This document shows, piece after piece, positions 50,117 to 59,556 of a DNA stretch of 64,000 nucleotides. Below the pieces are notes generated by a model. The model was not told the DNA's origin, searched no databases, and worked only from the letters and a program-made list of their open reading frames with translations. The position numbers and the translations under genes are program-made. Position 1 is the first letter of the stretch; each line of letters opens with the position of its first letter. The DNA is taken from NCBI RefSeq assembly GCF_001905445.1, contig NZ_LIVQ01000001.1, forward strand, positions 1,488,001 to 1,552,000, given 5' to 3'. The stretch comes from Streptomyces sp. CB00455 (GTDB lineage Bacteria; Actinomycetota; Actinomycetes; Streptomycetales; Streptomycetaceae).

Positions 50117-51101
50117 GGCGAGGGTGACGGCGAGTATCAGTGACATCGAGAAGGCAGCCGGTGTGCTGCGCGGCGGGGGCTTGGTGGCCCTGCCGACCGA
50201 AACCGTTTACGGTCTGGGCGCCAACGCCGAGGATCCCGCCGCCGTCTCGCGGATCTTCCAGGTCAAGGGGCGTCCGCCGTCCCACCCGCTGATCGTCCAC
50301 ATCGCCGGTGCGGAGCAGCTGGAGGAGTGGGTGCAGGACGTGCCGACGGCTGCGCGCATGCTGGCCGAACACTTCTGGCCGGGCCCCCTCACGCTCGTCC
50401 TGCGTCGCGGGGCCCGTGTGCCGCTCGAAGCGACCGGTGGCCTGGAGACGGTGGCCGTGCGCGTGCCCGACCACCCCGTCGCTCTGGCGCTGCTGTCGGT
50501 CTTCGGTGGCGGAGTCACGGCCCCGTCCGCGAACCGCTTCGGCTCCGTCAGCCCCACCACCGCGAACGATGTGCGTGCCGAGCTGGGCGACGCCGTCGAC
50601 TTCGTGCTGGAAGGCGGCCCCTGCGAGGTCGGCGTCGAGTCCACCATCGTCGACGTCACCGGCGAGGCACCGGCCATTCTGCGGCCCGGCGGGGTGACCC
50701 GCGAGGATCTCGAAGCGGTGCTGGGATACCCGCTCGCGGTGCCCTCGACCAGCCACGTTCGGGTGCCGGGCCAGCACCCGTCCCACTACGCACCGCGGGC
50801 GCGCGTCGTCCTCGTCGAGCCCGAGAAGGTCATCGCCGAAGCGGAACTCGCTTCCGGGCTGGGCCATCGCGTGGGCGTCTTCCTGCCTGCTTCCTCCGCC
50901 GACGCTCCGGTCAAGGCGCACGCCGTGGTAGCGGTCCCCGCCTCGCCGGCCGCCTACGCGCGCGGGCTGTACGGGTTCCTGCGCGAGCTCGATCAGCGGG
51001 GATGTGACCTCATCGTCGCGTCGCTGCCGGCGGAGGAGGGGCTGGGGCTTGCGATCGCCAACCGGCTCCGCCGAGCCGCGGGGCCCCGCCCCACCGTGTG
51101 A
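50115..51101 (+). CDS. L-threonylcarbamoyladenylate synthase, Sua5/YrdC type
   Basis: A 328-aa enzyme that makes threonylcarbamoyl-AMP from threonine, bicarbonate and ATP for the t6A37 modification of ANN-decoding tRNAs. The YrdC domain (~1-200) has LPTETVYGLGANA, KGRPPSHPLIVH, the PSANRFG motif and the VESTIVD signature. The C-terminal Sua5 domain follows a HYAPRA motif. The ATG at 50115 gives the length shown; GTG 50124 is possible. It is the first intact gene after the transposase remnant. Confidence 0.93.
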   Translation: MARVTASISDIEKAAGVLRGGGLVALPTETVYGLGANAEDPAAVSRIFQVKGRPPSHPLIVHIAGAEQLEEWVQDVPTAARMLAEHFWPGPLTLVLRRGARVPLEATGGLETVAVRVPDHPVALALLSVFGGGVTAPSANRFGSVSPTTANDVRAELGDAVDFVLEGGPCEVGVESTIVDVTGEAPAILRPGGVTREDLEAVLGYPLAVPSTSHVRVPGQHPSHYAPRARVVLVEPEKVIAEAELASGLGHRVGVFLPASSADAPVKAHAVVAVPASPAAYARGLYGFLRELDQRGCDLIVASLPAEEGLGLAIANRLRRAAGPRPTV

Positions 51102-51116
51102 TCCGCTGCGACGCCT

Positions 51117-51134
51117 CGCCCGAGACCTCGGGCG
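51117..51134. terminator. possible short hairpin between convergent genes
   Basis: CGCCCGAG and CTCGGGCG form an 8-bp inverted repeat with a 2-nt spacer, between the convergent Sua5 and carbonic anhydrase genes. It is short and the region is GC-rich, so this is only a candidate. Confidence 0.3.
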
Positions 51135-51256
51135 CGGCGCCGGGCGGGCTCGCACGACTGAGCGGACCGCCGCTGCGGCCGACGGGCACGGCTCGCGCCG
51201 ACGGCCCGCGCCAGGTCCACGGCGGGGTGGGCGGTCCGCCCGGGTGAGCGCGGCAG

Positions 51257-51898
51257 TCAGGACGCGGTGGGAGCCACTGCGTCAAGGCCGCGGGTGGCGA
51301 CGAGCTGTGCGCTGCCGTCGGCCAGGCGATAGGAGAGCCCCACCACGCCAAGGCGGCCGTCGGCCACCCGGTCCGCCAGGACGCGGGAGCGTTCCAGCAG
51401 CAGGTCCACGGTGTGCTCGATGTGTTCGGCCAGTATCTCCTCGGCGCTCTCGCGTCCGGCGGCGCGGGCCGCCAGCACGCTCGGCGTCACCCGCTCGACG
51501 ACGTCGCGGACGAAACCGCCCGGCGTCTGCCCGTCCTTCAGAGCGGAGCACGCCGCGGCGACGGCGCCGCACGAGTCGTGGCCGAGGACGACGACCAAGG
51601 GCGCGTTGAGGACTGCCGCGCCGAATTCGATGGAACCGAGTACTTCCGTCCCGGCGACGTGTCCGGCGGTGCGCACCACGAAGAGGTCGCCCAAGCCGCG
51701 GTCGAAGATGATTTCGGCGGCCAGCCGGGAGTCGGAGCAGCCGAACAGCACGGCGAAGGGCTGCTGGGACGGTGCGGTCTCGGTGCGGCGGGCGGCGTCC
51801 TGATTGGGGTGCTCGGGGGTGCCGGAGACGAAGCGCTGGTTGCCGGCCATGAGCAGGTCGAAGGCATCGCGGGGCGTCGGCGGCAGAATCTCAGTCAT
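51257..51898 (-). CDS. beta-class carbonic anhydrase
   Basis: A 213-aa enzyme interconverting CO2 and bicarbonate. Zinc ligands are in the family motifs: Cys and the Asp-Arg dyad in GCSDSRL, and His and Cys in LGHDSCGA. No signal peptide is seen, so it is cytoplasmic. The ATG at 51898 has only a weak ribosome binding site. It is convergent with the Sua5-type gene, whose enzyme uses bicarbonate; the proximity may be coincidental. Confidence 0.93.
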   Translation of the reverse strand: MTEILPPTPRDAFDLLMAGNQRFVSGTPEHPNQDAARRTETAPSQQPFAVLFGCSDSRLAAEIIFDRGLGDLFVVRTAGHVAGTEVLGSIEFGAAVLNAPLVVVLGHDSCGAVAAACSALKDGQTPGGFVRDVVERVTPSVLAARAAGRESAEEILAEHIEHTVDLLLERSRVLADRVADGRLGVVGLSYRLADGSAQLVATRGLDAVAPTAS

Positions 51899-52063
51899 GC
51901 CCGAAGGCTACGGCCGGTCTCGCCCAGGCGCTTGGCCGGGGCCCACGCGTCGCGTGAAGTGTCCCGGGTCCCGGCCCTCGCGAAGGATGGCTTCCAGGCG
52001 CTCGTCCCAGCCGTCCAGGAGCTCGGTGAGGTGGGGAGGTGCCGGTAGCGCCCGGGGCCTGAC

Positions 52064-52708
52064 TCAGGTGGAGACGACGTCGCGGGACAGTGCGGTGTGC
52101 AGGGCGAAAGCACCGAGCAGTCCGCCTGCCGTGAAGCGTTGGGCGGTCAGGATGCGGGGCCGGGTGGCCAGGAACTTCGACATGCGTGCTGCGCCCAGCA
52201 TGATCAGGGCGTTCACGGAGATGCCCACGACGATCTGCACCGCACCGAGCTGAAGCAGCTGCCCCCAGGCCGGGCCGGCCTGCGGGTCCAAGAACTGGGG
52301 CAGCAGTGCGGCGTACATCAGGGCGATCTTGGGGTTCAGCAGGTTGGTCAGCAGCCCCATCGAGAACAGGCGGGCGCCGGAGACCGGAGGCAGGCCCTGG
52401 GCCGGAGCGAAGGGCGAACGGCCGCCGGGCCTCAGCATGTCCCAGGCGAGGTACGCCAGGTAGGCGGCCCCGGCGAGCTTGACCACCGTGAAGGTCACCG
52501 GCACGGCGGCGAACATCGCGGACAGGCCCGCAGCTGCGGCCAGCAGGTAGCACACGAATCCCACGGCCGTCCCACTGAGGCTCACCAGGCCCGCCCTGCG
52601 CCCTTGGGTGATGGCCCGGGAGGCGAGATGAATCATGTTCGGTCCGGGAGTCAACGCCATACCCAACTCGACTAGGGCCACTCCTGCGACTGCGGTCAGG
52701 GCTATCAC
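52064..52708 (-). CDS. LysE/RhtB family amino acid exporter
   Basis: A 214-aa inner-membrane protein with about six hydrophobic segments. The family N-terminal signature GMALTPGPNMIHLASRAI (~16-33) and the LLNPKIALMY stretch in the third segment are present. It probably exports an amino acid or related metabolite; the substrate cannot be read. GTG start with GGGAG upstream. No LysG-type regulator is immediately adjacent; the LysR gene is ~550 bp away on the same strand. Confidence 0.9.
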   Translation of the reverse strand: MIALTAVAGVALVELGMALTPGPNMIHLASRAITQGRRAGLVSLSGTAVGFVCYLLAAAAGLSAMFAAVPVTFTVVKLAGAAYLAYLAWDMLRPGGRSPFAPAQGLPPVSGARLFSMGLLTNLLNPKIALMYAALLPQFLDPQAGPAWGQLLQLGAVQIVVGISVNALIMLGAARMSKFLATRPRILTAQRFTAGGLLGAFALHTALSRDVVST

Positions 52709-53083
52709 CGGTCAACTCCCGTTGTTCGTCGGGAGCCCCGTACGGGGGGCACCCGGTTGCAGACGGCGGGGGTAGCGCACGAGCTGCGCCCGCCTCGCCC
52801 GGCTCAGCATATGACTTCGCCGCTCGGTATGGTTATGCGCCCTGTTCCTGGCCCGACATCAGGTGCCGGTCCCCCACCTGCAAGAAGGTTGAGGCGAATG
52901 GCTCATCCGTGGGCACCTCCGCAGTGAGATGCGCCCAGCCAGGCAAGGGGAGCTCTGCGCAGGCCATTGGTTCCCTCGGCCGTGCCAGGTTGCCCGGCAC
53001 GGCTTCGCTCTCTTCGCTGCAGGCCGTAAGTTGCTCGGGCACCGCAACAACTCGCCGAGCACAACCCATGGGGACCAGCCGCC

Positions 53084-53261
53084 GTGTCGTGGCGTGGCGG
53101 TCACTCCGTGTGCAGAACTGTGGCGGGCCACCATTCCCGCTCCGCCGAGCTGTTCTACCTGCTGGACGGCGCCCAGTTGCTGGCCGGCGACCAGATCGTC
53201 ACCGCCGAACGCGGCGACCCGGTCATCGACGGACTGTTCCACCTGTCCGGGAGCAGGCTGT
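53084..53261 (+). pseudogene. remnant of a cupin-domain gene
   Basis: The frame encodes SAELFYLLDGAQLLAGDQIV then TAERGD, a typical cupin beta-barrel strand pair, but lacks the following histidine-containing strands. It runs into the 3' end of the convergent LysR gene. It appears to be the stub of a gene truncated by deletion. The rest of the 553-bp region 52709-53261 shows nothing I can identify. Confidence 0.5.
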
Positions 53262-54173
53262 TCAGCTCCGGACAGGAGGAGCAAGCCGAACGGCGACGTT
53301 CTGGGCAGCCCGGTTGAAGGCGTGGATCTCAGGTGCGGTGCTGGTGACGAGCCACGTGGGCACCCAATCCAGGGGCGCTGCATCGCTCAGCGGCAGATAG
53401 GTGACGCCGGGGCGCGCGTAGAACCGTGACACCTGCGCGCCCATCACGAAGGCGCCTTCGTCGGCGTCGATCAGCGCCAGGGCCTCCTGGAGCGTTTCGA
53501 ACTGGGGGCCCGTAGCGATAGGGCGGCCCGCGGGCGTCAGGCGGGGTGTGCGGTCTGCGCGCCAGTAATCGGGGAAGGCTTCGGCCACCTGCAGCATCTT
53601 GACCTCAGCCAGGTCTTCCAGCGAAACGCTGTCACGGCGGGCGAGCGGGTGGCCGGACGACACCCCCAGCACCCGCGGTTCGGAGAACAGGACCGGCCCG
53701 GTGACCATGTCGGGTTCGTGGTGCGGCAGGCTCACGACCAGAAGGTCGACATCGCCTGCCCGCAACCGCCGCAGGCCGTCGCCGATTTGCATCTCCCTCA
53801 GCCGCGCCCGCCAGCCCGGGTGACCCTGGTCGAAAAGCCGAGCGGCCTGTGCCATGAGCTGTCCTGCGGCGGCGCCGAGGAACCCGACCCGGAGAAGGCG
53901 ATCGATGCCCCGCGCGGCATTGATCGCCTTCTCCACCCCGGCCTCGATCTGGTCGTAGGCCGGGCGCACGTCCTCGCGCAACTGTCGCCCGGCCTCGGTG
54001 AGGCAGACATGACGGCTGTTGCGTTCGAACAGCGGTGTGCCGATATGACGTTCCAGCCTCTTGATGGTCTGGCTGATCCGGGCGGTGCTCACGTGCAGGC
54101 GCTCGGCCGTGCGGCCGAAGTGCAACTCCTCGGCCAGCGTCAGGAACGCTTCCAGCTCAAGCCGCTCCAGCAC
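53262..54173 (-). CDS. LysR-family transcriptional regulator
   Basis: A 303-aa LysR regulator. The N-terminal winged HTH (~1-60) has LEAFLTLAEELHFGRTAERLHVS and the recognition helix ISQTIKRLE; a periplasmic-binding-like effector domain follows (~90-290). GTG start with GGAGGA 4 nt upstream. Divergently placed, as LysR targets usually are, is only a decayed oxidoreductase fragment (54386-54598), so its original target gene may have been lost. Its 3' end abuts the cupin remnant. Confidence 0.92.
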   Translation of the reverse strand: MLERLELEAFLTLAEELHFGRTAERLHVSTARISQTIKRLERHIGTPLFERNSRHVCLTEAGRQLREDVRPAYDQIEAGVEKAINAARGIDRLLRVGFLGAAAGQLMAQAARLFDQGHPGWRARLREMQIGDGLRRLRAGDVDLLVVSLPHHEPDMVTGPVLFSEPRVLGVSSGHPLARRDSVSLEDLAEVKMLQVAEAFPDYWRADRTPRLTPAGRPIATGPQFETLQEALALIDADEGAFVMGAQVSRFYARPGVTYLPLSDAAPLDWVPTWLVTSTAPEIHAFNRAAQNVAVRLAPPVRS

Positions 54174-54385
54174 TCGTTCCTCCGGACGTTAAATCCACCT
54201 TAACGACCGTTGCACTATGCCAGCTTGTTGGCGCATCGGACCCATAGGAGTCTGAAAGGGCCTCCCTCACACGGCACCTTTACCCCTCGCCCGAGACTCC
54301 CGCCCCGTCCCTACGACCCGGCGGCCCCTCCCGAACGCGAGACCCCCGCTCTTTCCGCCCGCACAGCCGGACCACCACGGTCGGC

Positions 54386-54598
54386 GTGCCGGACACAAAA
54401 GGAACCTCACTCCGCTCCACCTTCATGATCACCGAAGCCGACCAGGCAGGGTTGAAGGAGATCGCCTCCCTCGCCGCGTCCCACCGACTGCGGGTGCGCA
54501 TCGACACGGTCCTGCCGCTCGAACAGGCGACCAAGGCCCACGAGATCGGCGAGACGGGCCGTACCGCCTGAAAGATCGCACTCACCGTCTCCGGCTGA
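54386..54598 (+). pseudogene. C-terminal remnant of a zinc-binding alcohol dehydrogenase/quinone oxidoreductase
   Basis: The frame encodes RSTFMITEADQAGLKEIASL and then LRVRIDTVLPLEQATKAHEI and GETGRTA, the C-terminus of medium-chain dehydrogenases. A TGA at 54569-54571 interrupts it exactly where the family continues; the codons after it read KIALTVSG before a second stop at 54596. The N-terminal catalytic and NAD(P)H-binding parts are absent, so this is a decayed gene. The rest of 54174-54671 holds the LysR promoter region and no other gene I can see. Confidence 0.75.
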
Positions 54599-54671
54599 CC
54601 CTCCGCCGGCCACCCGGGACACACCGTCCCGAAGTCCCTTGCCCCCGAACCCTCGTCACGAGAGCAGGACC

Positions 54672-55289
54672 ATGCGTTTGTTCCTTTCCTCCTGGAAGCT
54701 GGGAGACTCCCCCGAACTGCTGGACGACCTCGCCGACGGTGCCAGAACCGCAGCCGTCATCGGCAACGCGCTGGACGCCCTACCCGCCCCGCAGCGGCAG
54801 CAGGCCACCGGCCGGGAGATCGCGATGCTGCGCGAGCGCGGCTACCTGGCGACCGAGGTGGACCTGCGGGACCACTTCGGTGACGCGAGCGCGCTCGCCG
54901 AGCGGCTGTCCGGCTTCGGCGTCGTCTGGGTCCACGGCGGCAATCCGTTCGTCCTACGGCTGGCAATGGCCCTCAGCGGCGCGGACGAGATCCTGACCGA
55001 CCTGCTGCACCGCGACGTCCTCGTCTACGCCGGCTGGAGTGCCGGCGCCTGCGTCCTGTCGCCCAGCCTGCGCGGCCTCGAACTCGTGGACGACCCCGCC
55101 GACACCGTCACCGCCTACGACCGGCCGGTGCTCTGGGAGGGTCTCGGCCTCCTTGACTACGCCTTCGTTCCCCACTACCGCTCACCGACCCCCGACAGCG
55201 AATCGATCGAGCGCGTCGTGGAGCGCTACGACCGCGAAGGAGTGCTCTACCGCGTCTTCCGCGACGGCGAGGTCACCCTCGTCTCCTGA
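54672..55289 (+). CDS. peptidase E-like (S51 family, type 1 glutamine amidotransferase fold)
   Basis: A 205-aa protein of the S51 dipeptidase E/cyanophycinase-like fold. The nucleophile Ser is in YAGWSAGACVL (~123) and a conserved His in FVPHYRS. VWVHGGNPFVLRLA is the family oxyanion region. It probably cleaves Asp-containing dipeptides or acts on a related substrate in the cytoplasm. The ATG at 54672 gives the usual N-terminus RLFLSSW; the frame extends 11 codons upstream. It may be co-transcribed with the AhpD-like gene 42 bp downstream. Confidence 0.85.
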   Translation: MRLFLSSWKLGDSPELLDDLADGARTAAVIGNALDALPAPQRQQATGREIAMLRERGYLATEVDLRDHFGDASALAERLSGFGVVWVHGGNPFVLRLAMALSGADEILTDLLHRDVLVYAGWSAGACVLSPSLRGLELVDDPADTVTAYDRPVLWEGLGLLDYAFVPHYRSPTPDSESIERVVERYDREGVLYRVFRDGEVTLVS

Positions 55290-55331
55290 CCGCCACACCT
55301 GCGAGCCGATCACTCCTCGAAGGAGAATTCC

Positions 55332-55775
55332 GTGACGTCCGTACGACTGCCGGTTGACGAACTGGCCCCGCACATCAACCGCGCCCTCAATGCGCTCGAC
55401 GCCGCCTCCCGGAAGGTCAGCCTGGAGCCCGCGCTGCTGGAGCTGGTGCGGGCCCGTGTCTCCCAGCTCAACGGCTGCGCCTACTGCGTCGATCTGCACA
55501 CCCGGGACGCACGTACGGGAGGCGAGAGCGAGCAGCGCCTTTACGCACTGCCCGTGTGGCGTGAGACGCCCTTCTTCACCGACCGCGAGCGGGCCGCCCT
55601 GGAGCTGGCCGAGGCGGCGACCCGTCTGACCGACGGCCCCGTGAGCGACGAGGTGTACGGCCGGGCGGCCGCCGAGTTCAACGAGGTCGAACTGGCCGAG
55701 CTGATCTGGACCATCACCGTGATCAACGCCTGGAACAGGCTCGGCGCCACTGCCCGGCCCTGGGCGCTCGACTGA
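55332..55775 (+). CDS. carboxymuconolactone decarboxylase/AhpD-like protein
   Basis: A 147-aa all-helical AhpD-like protein. The redox motif is NGCAYCVDLHTRDAR (~47-61), with the CxxC and nearby His of alkylhydroperoxidase relatives. It likely acts in peroxide defence or as a thiol-dependent peroxidase. The GTG at 55332 follows a strong AAGGAG. It is probably in an operon with the peptidase E-like gene. Confidence 0.88.
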   Translation: MTSVRLPVDELAPHINRALNALDAASRKVSLEPALLELVRARVSQLNGCAYCVDLHTRDARTGGESEQRLYALPVWRETPFFTDRERAALELAEAATRLTDGPVSDEVYGRAAAEFNEVELAELIWTITVINAWNRLGATARPWALD

Positions 55776-56043
55776 CCGACCACACAATCGGGCCCACGGG
55801 CAACCTGCGCCGACCCCCCACCGGTCCACCTGCCCGCGGGGCGTCCCCGCCGGTGCCGACCCCGGCCGATCGCAATCCGGGGCAGCCGTGGCGGCCCGGC
55901 ATCCCCGTGCCCGCGCCCACCGCCCCGGACACCCCGAACGCGGACCTCCGCAACGGGCACGCCCGCTGCATGCACCCGCCTCACGCTCAGATATCGTCCG
56001 CAACACCCACGACGCGCATCATGCGCATCGGTAAACCCGCAGG

Positions 56044-57375
56044 TCAGGCGCCCTTCGCCACCGGCTCCAGGATCGCCACGCACTCCACGTGGTGCGTCAT
56101 CGGGAACAGGTCGAAGACGCGCAGCGTGCGGACCTTGTAGCCGTTCTCCGCGAAGTACGCCAGGTCGCGGGCCAGGGCCGCCGGGTCGCAGGCCACGTAG
56201 GCGATGCGGCGCGGGGTGAGGCCGGCAACCTGGCGGACCGTCTGCTTGCCCGCGCCCGCGCGGGGCGGGTCCAGGACGACCAGGTCGCACTCCGTGATGC
56301 CGGTCTTCGGGAGGATCTGCTCGACCTTCCCCTGCTCGATCCGGACCCGGGGGAATTCCGTCAGGTTGTGCCGGGCGTCCTCGACCGCGCGCTTCGTCGA
56401 CTCGATGCCGAGCACCGCGCCCGTCTCGCCCAGGCGTTCGGCCAGCGCGCCCGCGAAGATGCCGACGCCGCAGTAGAGGTCCAGGGCCATCTCGCCCTTG
56501 CGCGGCATCAGGCCCTGCATGACGGCCTTGATCAGGGTGTCGGCGGCCTGCGGGTGGACCTGCCAGAAGCCGCCCATGCCGACGCGGTAGGTGCGGCCGT
56601 CCGCGCGCTCGCGGACGAAGGGGCGGCCGTGGACGCGGTGGACTCCGCCGTCCTTCTCCTCGACGCGCAGGACCGAGACCGGCTTGTCCAGCTCGACCAG
56701 CGGGAGGCGACCGCCGGGCCGCGGGGTGAGGACGACCTGGCGGTCGCCGGAGCCGGAGGCGGCGATGGCCTCGACGGTCGCCATCTGCGGCCAGTCCTGC
56801 TGCTCGATGCCCAGCTCGCTGACGCCGCGGGCGGCGATCATGCAGTGGTCGATCGGCTGGATGTCGTGCGAGCGGTGCTTGCGCAGCCCCACGCGCCCGT
56901 CCTCGTCGATCGCGTACTGGACCCGGGTCCGCCACTGCGGGACCTCCCCGGCCGGCAGCTTGTCGCCCTCGGCCGGCATGACGGTGCCGTCCCAGCCCGC
57001 CTCCTCGGGAGTGAGCCCGGCCAGCCGCTTCAGCTGCTCGGCGACGACCTCGCCCTTGAGCCTGCGCTGGGCACCCGGCTTGGCGTGCTGCCAGTCGCAG
57101 CCGCCGCACTTGCCGGGGCCGGCGTACGGACAGGGCGCCTCGACGCGGTCCTTGGAGGCGTCCAGCACGGTGATCGCGTCGGCCCGCAGGTAGCGGGAGT
57201 CGGCGTCGCCCTCGGTGACCTTCGCGACGACCTTCTCACCGGGCAGGGTGTGGCGGACGAACAGGACACGCCCGTCAGCGGTCCGGGCGATGCAGTGACC
57301 GCCGTGTGCGACGGGACCGACCTCGACCTCGTACTCCTCCCCGACCAGTGACTTCTTCTCGATCTGCTCGGTCAT
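56044..57375 (-). CDS. TrmA/RumA-like RNA uracil-C5 methyltransferase
   Basis: A 443-aa class I SAM-dependent RNA methyltransferase. An N-terminal TRAM domain (~1-65) is followed by an Fe-S-type cysteine cluster (CPYAGPGKCGGCDWQH), SAM-binding LDLYCGVGIF (~298), the DPPRAG motif and the catalytic-loop segment YVACDPAALARDL. It methylates a uridine in tRNA or rRNA; the exact site is not deducible. It follows the permease gene on the same strand after a hairpin. The same gene order, with APC permease and two TrkA genes, is known in Mycobacterium tuberculosis (Rv2689c-Rv2692). Confidence 0.9.
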   Translation of the reverse strand: MTEQIEKKSLVGEEYEVEVGPVAHGGHCIARTADGRVLFVRHTLPGEKVVAKVTEGDADSRYLRADAITVLDASKDRVEAPCPYAGPGKCGGCDWQHAKPGAQRRLKGEVVAEQLKRLAGLTPEEAGWDGTVMPAEGDKLPAGEVPQWRTRVQYAIDEDGRVGLRKHRSHDIQPIDHCMIAARGVSELGIEQQDWPQMATVEAIAASGSGDRQVVLTPRPGGRLPLVELDKPVSVLRVEEKDGGVHRVHGRPFVRERADGRTYRVGMGGFWQVHPQAADTLIKAVMQGLMPRKGEMALDLYCGVGIFAGALAERLGETGAVLGIESTKRAVEDARHNLTEFPRVRIEQGKVEQILPKTGITECDLVVLDPPRAGAGKQTVRQVAGLTPRRIAYVACDPAALARDLAYFAENGYKVRTLRVFDLFPMTHHVECVAILEPVAKGA

Positions 57376-57406
57376 GGTGGGGAGACTCCAAAGTCATGGA
57401 AAAGAG

Positions 57407-57458
57407 GAACGGCCGGACGACCGACCCACCAGTTTACGTGGATCTCGTCCGGCCGTTC
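57407..57458 (-). terminator. hairpin terminator downstream of the APC permease
   Basis: Fourteen-bp perfect arms (57407-57420 with 57445-57458) separated by 24 nt. It lies between the permease stop and the methyltransferase start, on the same strand, so it may end or attenuate permease transcripts. Confidence 0.65.
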
Positions 57459-57492
57459 GCCACCCTCATGCCGTTTTACTTGACCTGCCGTG

Positions 57493-59556
57493 CTACTTGG
57501 CCGCCGGGTCCTTCGGCGGACGCGGGCTGCTGCGCGGGGGGTCCACCGGCCCGCGGCGCACCGCACCCGGGGCGTTCCACTCCTGGCGCTTCTTCGCCCG
57601 CCTCTTGGCGAGCTCCGAGGACTCCAGCTGGTAGGGCACCGAGGTGACCATCACACCGGGGGTGAACAGCAGCCGGCCCTTGAGCCGCAGCGCGCTCTGG
57701 TTGTGCAGCAGGTGCTCGTACCAGCGGCCGACGACGTACTCCGGGATGTACACGCTGACGGCGTCGCGCGGGTTCTCGCTGCGCAGGCCCTTCACGTACT
57801 CCACCACCGGGCGGGTGATCTCGCGGTACGGGGAGTCGAGGATCTTGAGCGGGACGTTGATGCCGCGCCGCTCCCACTCGGCCTTCAGCGCCTTGGTCTC
57901 GGCCGGGTCGACGCTGATGCTGAGCGCCTCCAGCGTGTCGGAGCGGGTCAGCTTGGCGAAGGCCAGGGCGCGCAGGGTGGGCTTGTGGACCTTGGAGACC
58001 AGGACGATGGAGTGGACCCGGGAGGGCCGCACGCTGTCGTCGCTGGGGCCCTCGGCGGCGGCGATCTCGGCAGCGACCCGGTCGTAGTGCTTGCGGATCG
58101 CCGTCATCGTGCCGTAGAAGATCACCATTCCGAGCAGGGCGACCCAGGCCCCGTGGGTGAACTTGGTGGCGAGGACGACGACCAGGACCAGCCCGGTGAA
58201 GGCGGCGCCGAAGGTGTTGATGGCCCGCGAGCGGTGCATGCGGCGGCGGGCGGCCTGGTCGCGCTCCGACTTCAGGTGCCGGTTCCAGTGCCGGACCATG
58301 CCGATCTGGCTGAGCGTGAAGGAGACGAAGACGCCGACGATGTAGAGCTGGATCAGCTTGGTCGAGTCGGCGTCGTAGACCCACACGAGCAGCATGGCGG
58401 CGCCCGCGAGGAGCACGATGCCGTTGGAGAAGGCGAGCCGGTCGCCGCGGGTGTGCAGCTGGCGCGGCAGGTAGCGGTCCTGGGCGAGGATCGAGCCGAG
58501 AAGCGGGAAGCCGTTGTACGCGGTGTTGGCGGCCAGGAACAGGACGAGCGCGGTGGCGGCGGCCAGCACGATGAACAGGAAGCTGCCGTTGCCGAAGACG
58601 GCCTCGGCCACCTGGGAGATCACCGGGTGCTGGACGTAGTCGGCGCCGACCGGGGTCCCGTCCTTCAGCAGGTCCTCGGCGGGGTTCTCCGACATCCGCA
58701 CGTTGGTGACCATGGCGAGGCCGATGATCCCGCAGAACATGGTGACGGCCAGGCCGCCCATGAGGGCCAGCGTGGTGGCCGCGTTCTTGCTCTTGGGCTT
58801 GCGGAAGGCGGGGACGCCGTTGCTGATGGCCTCGACGCCCGTCAGGGCCGCACAGCCGGAGGAGAAGGCCCTCAGCAGCAGGAAGATCAGCGCGAAGCCG
58901 GCCAGCCCCTCGTGTTCGGCCTTGATCTCCAGATCCGCGGTGGGGGCCTCCATGGTGTGGCCGAGGACGATGCCCCGCCACGCGCCCCAAGCGATCATGA
59001 CGAATACGGCGCCGACGAAGATGTAGGTCGGGATCGCGAAGAGATTTCCGGATTCCTTGACACCGCGCAGATTCATCAGCGTGAGCAGCAGAATCATGAT
59101 CATCGCCGAGAGCACTTTGTGCTCGATGACGAAATCGACGGCGGATCCGAGATTCTCGACTCCGGAGGAGATCGAGACGGCGACGGTCAGGACGTAGTCG
59201 ACGAGCAGGGCGCTCGCGACGGTGAGGCCGGCTTTGGGACCGAGATTGGTGTTCGCGACCTCGTAGTCACCGCCGCCGCTCGGGTAGGCGTGGACGTTCT
59301 GCCGGTAGGAGGCGACCACGGTGAACATCAGCACCACGACCGCGAGGGCGATCCACGGGCTGAAGTGGTACGCCGACACACCCGCGATCGACAGGACCAG
59401 CAGGACCTCGCCGGGGGCGTAGGCCACCGAGGAGAGCGGGTCGGAAGCGAAGACAGGTAGGGCGATCCGCTTGGGGAGGAGCGTTTCCCCGAGGCGGTCG
59501 CTGCGTAGCGCCCTGCCGATCAGGATCCGTTTGGGCACGTCGGTCAGTTTGGACAC
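57493..59556 (-). CDS. APC-superfamily permease, KimA/YdaO-like potassium importer candidate
   Basis: A 687-aa membrane protein with about 12 helices in the first ~450 residues and a ~190-residue cytosolic tail. LPVFASDPLSSVAYAPGEVL (~30-50) closely resembles the start of KimA, the high-affinity K+ importer. SGGGDYEVA and TGVEAISNGVPAF are conserved APC motifs. The divergent neighbours are two TrkA/RCK K+ regulators, supporting K+ transport rather than amino acid transport. GTG start with no ribosome binding site; a -10 box lies 7 nt upstream, so it is likely leaderless. Confidence 0.8.
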   Translation of the reverse strand: MSKLTDVPKRILIGRALRSDRLGETLLPKRIALPVFASDPLSSVAYAPGEVLLVLSIAGVSAYHFSPWIALAVVVLMFTVVASYRQNVHAYPSGGGDYEVANTNLGPKAGLTVASALLVDYVLTVAVSISSGVENLGSAVDFVIEHKVLSAMIMILLLTLMNLRGVKESGNLFAIPTYIFVGAVFVMIAWGAWRGIVLGHTMEAPTADLEIKAEHEGLAGFALIFLLLRAFSSGCAALTGVEAISNGVPAFRKPKSKNAATTLALMGGLAVTMFCGIIGLAMVTNVRMSENPAEDLLKDGTPVGADYVQHPVISQVAEAVFGNGSFLFIVLAAATALVLFLAANTAYNGFPLLGSILAQDRYLPRQLHTRGDRLAFSNGIVLLAGAAMLLVWVYDADSTKLIQLYIVGVFVSFTLSQIGMVRHWNRHLKSERDQAARRRMHRSRAINTFGAAFTGLVLVVVLATKFTHGAWVALLGMVIFYGTMTAIRKHYDRVAAEIAAAEGPSDDSVRPSRVHSIVLVSKVHKPTLRALAFAKLTRSDTLEALSISVDPAETKALKAEWERRGINVPLKILDSPYREITRPVVEYVKGLRSENPRDAVSVYIPEYVVGRWYEHLLHNQSALRLKGRLLFTPGVMVTSVPYQLESSELAKRRAKKRQEWNAPGAVRRGPVDPPRSSPRPPKDPAAK

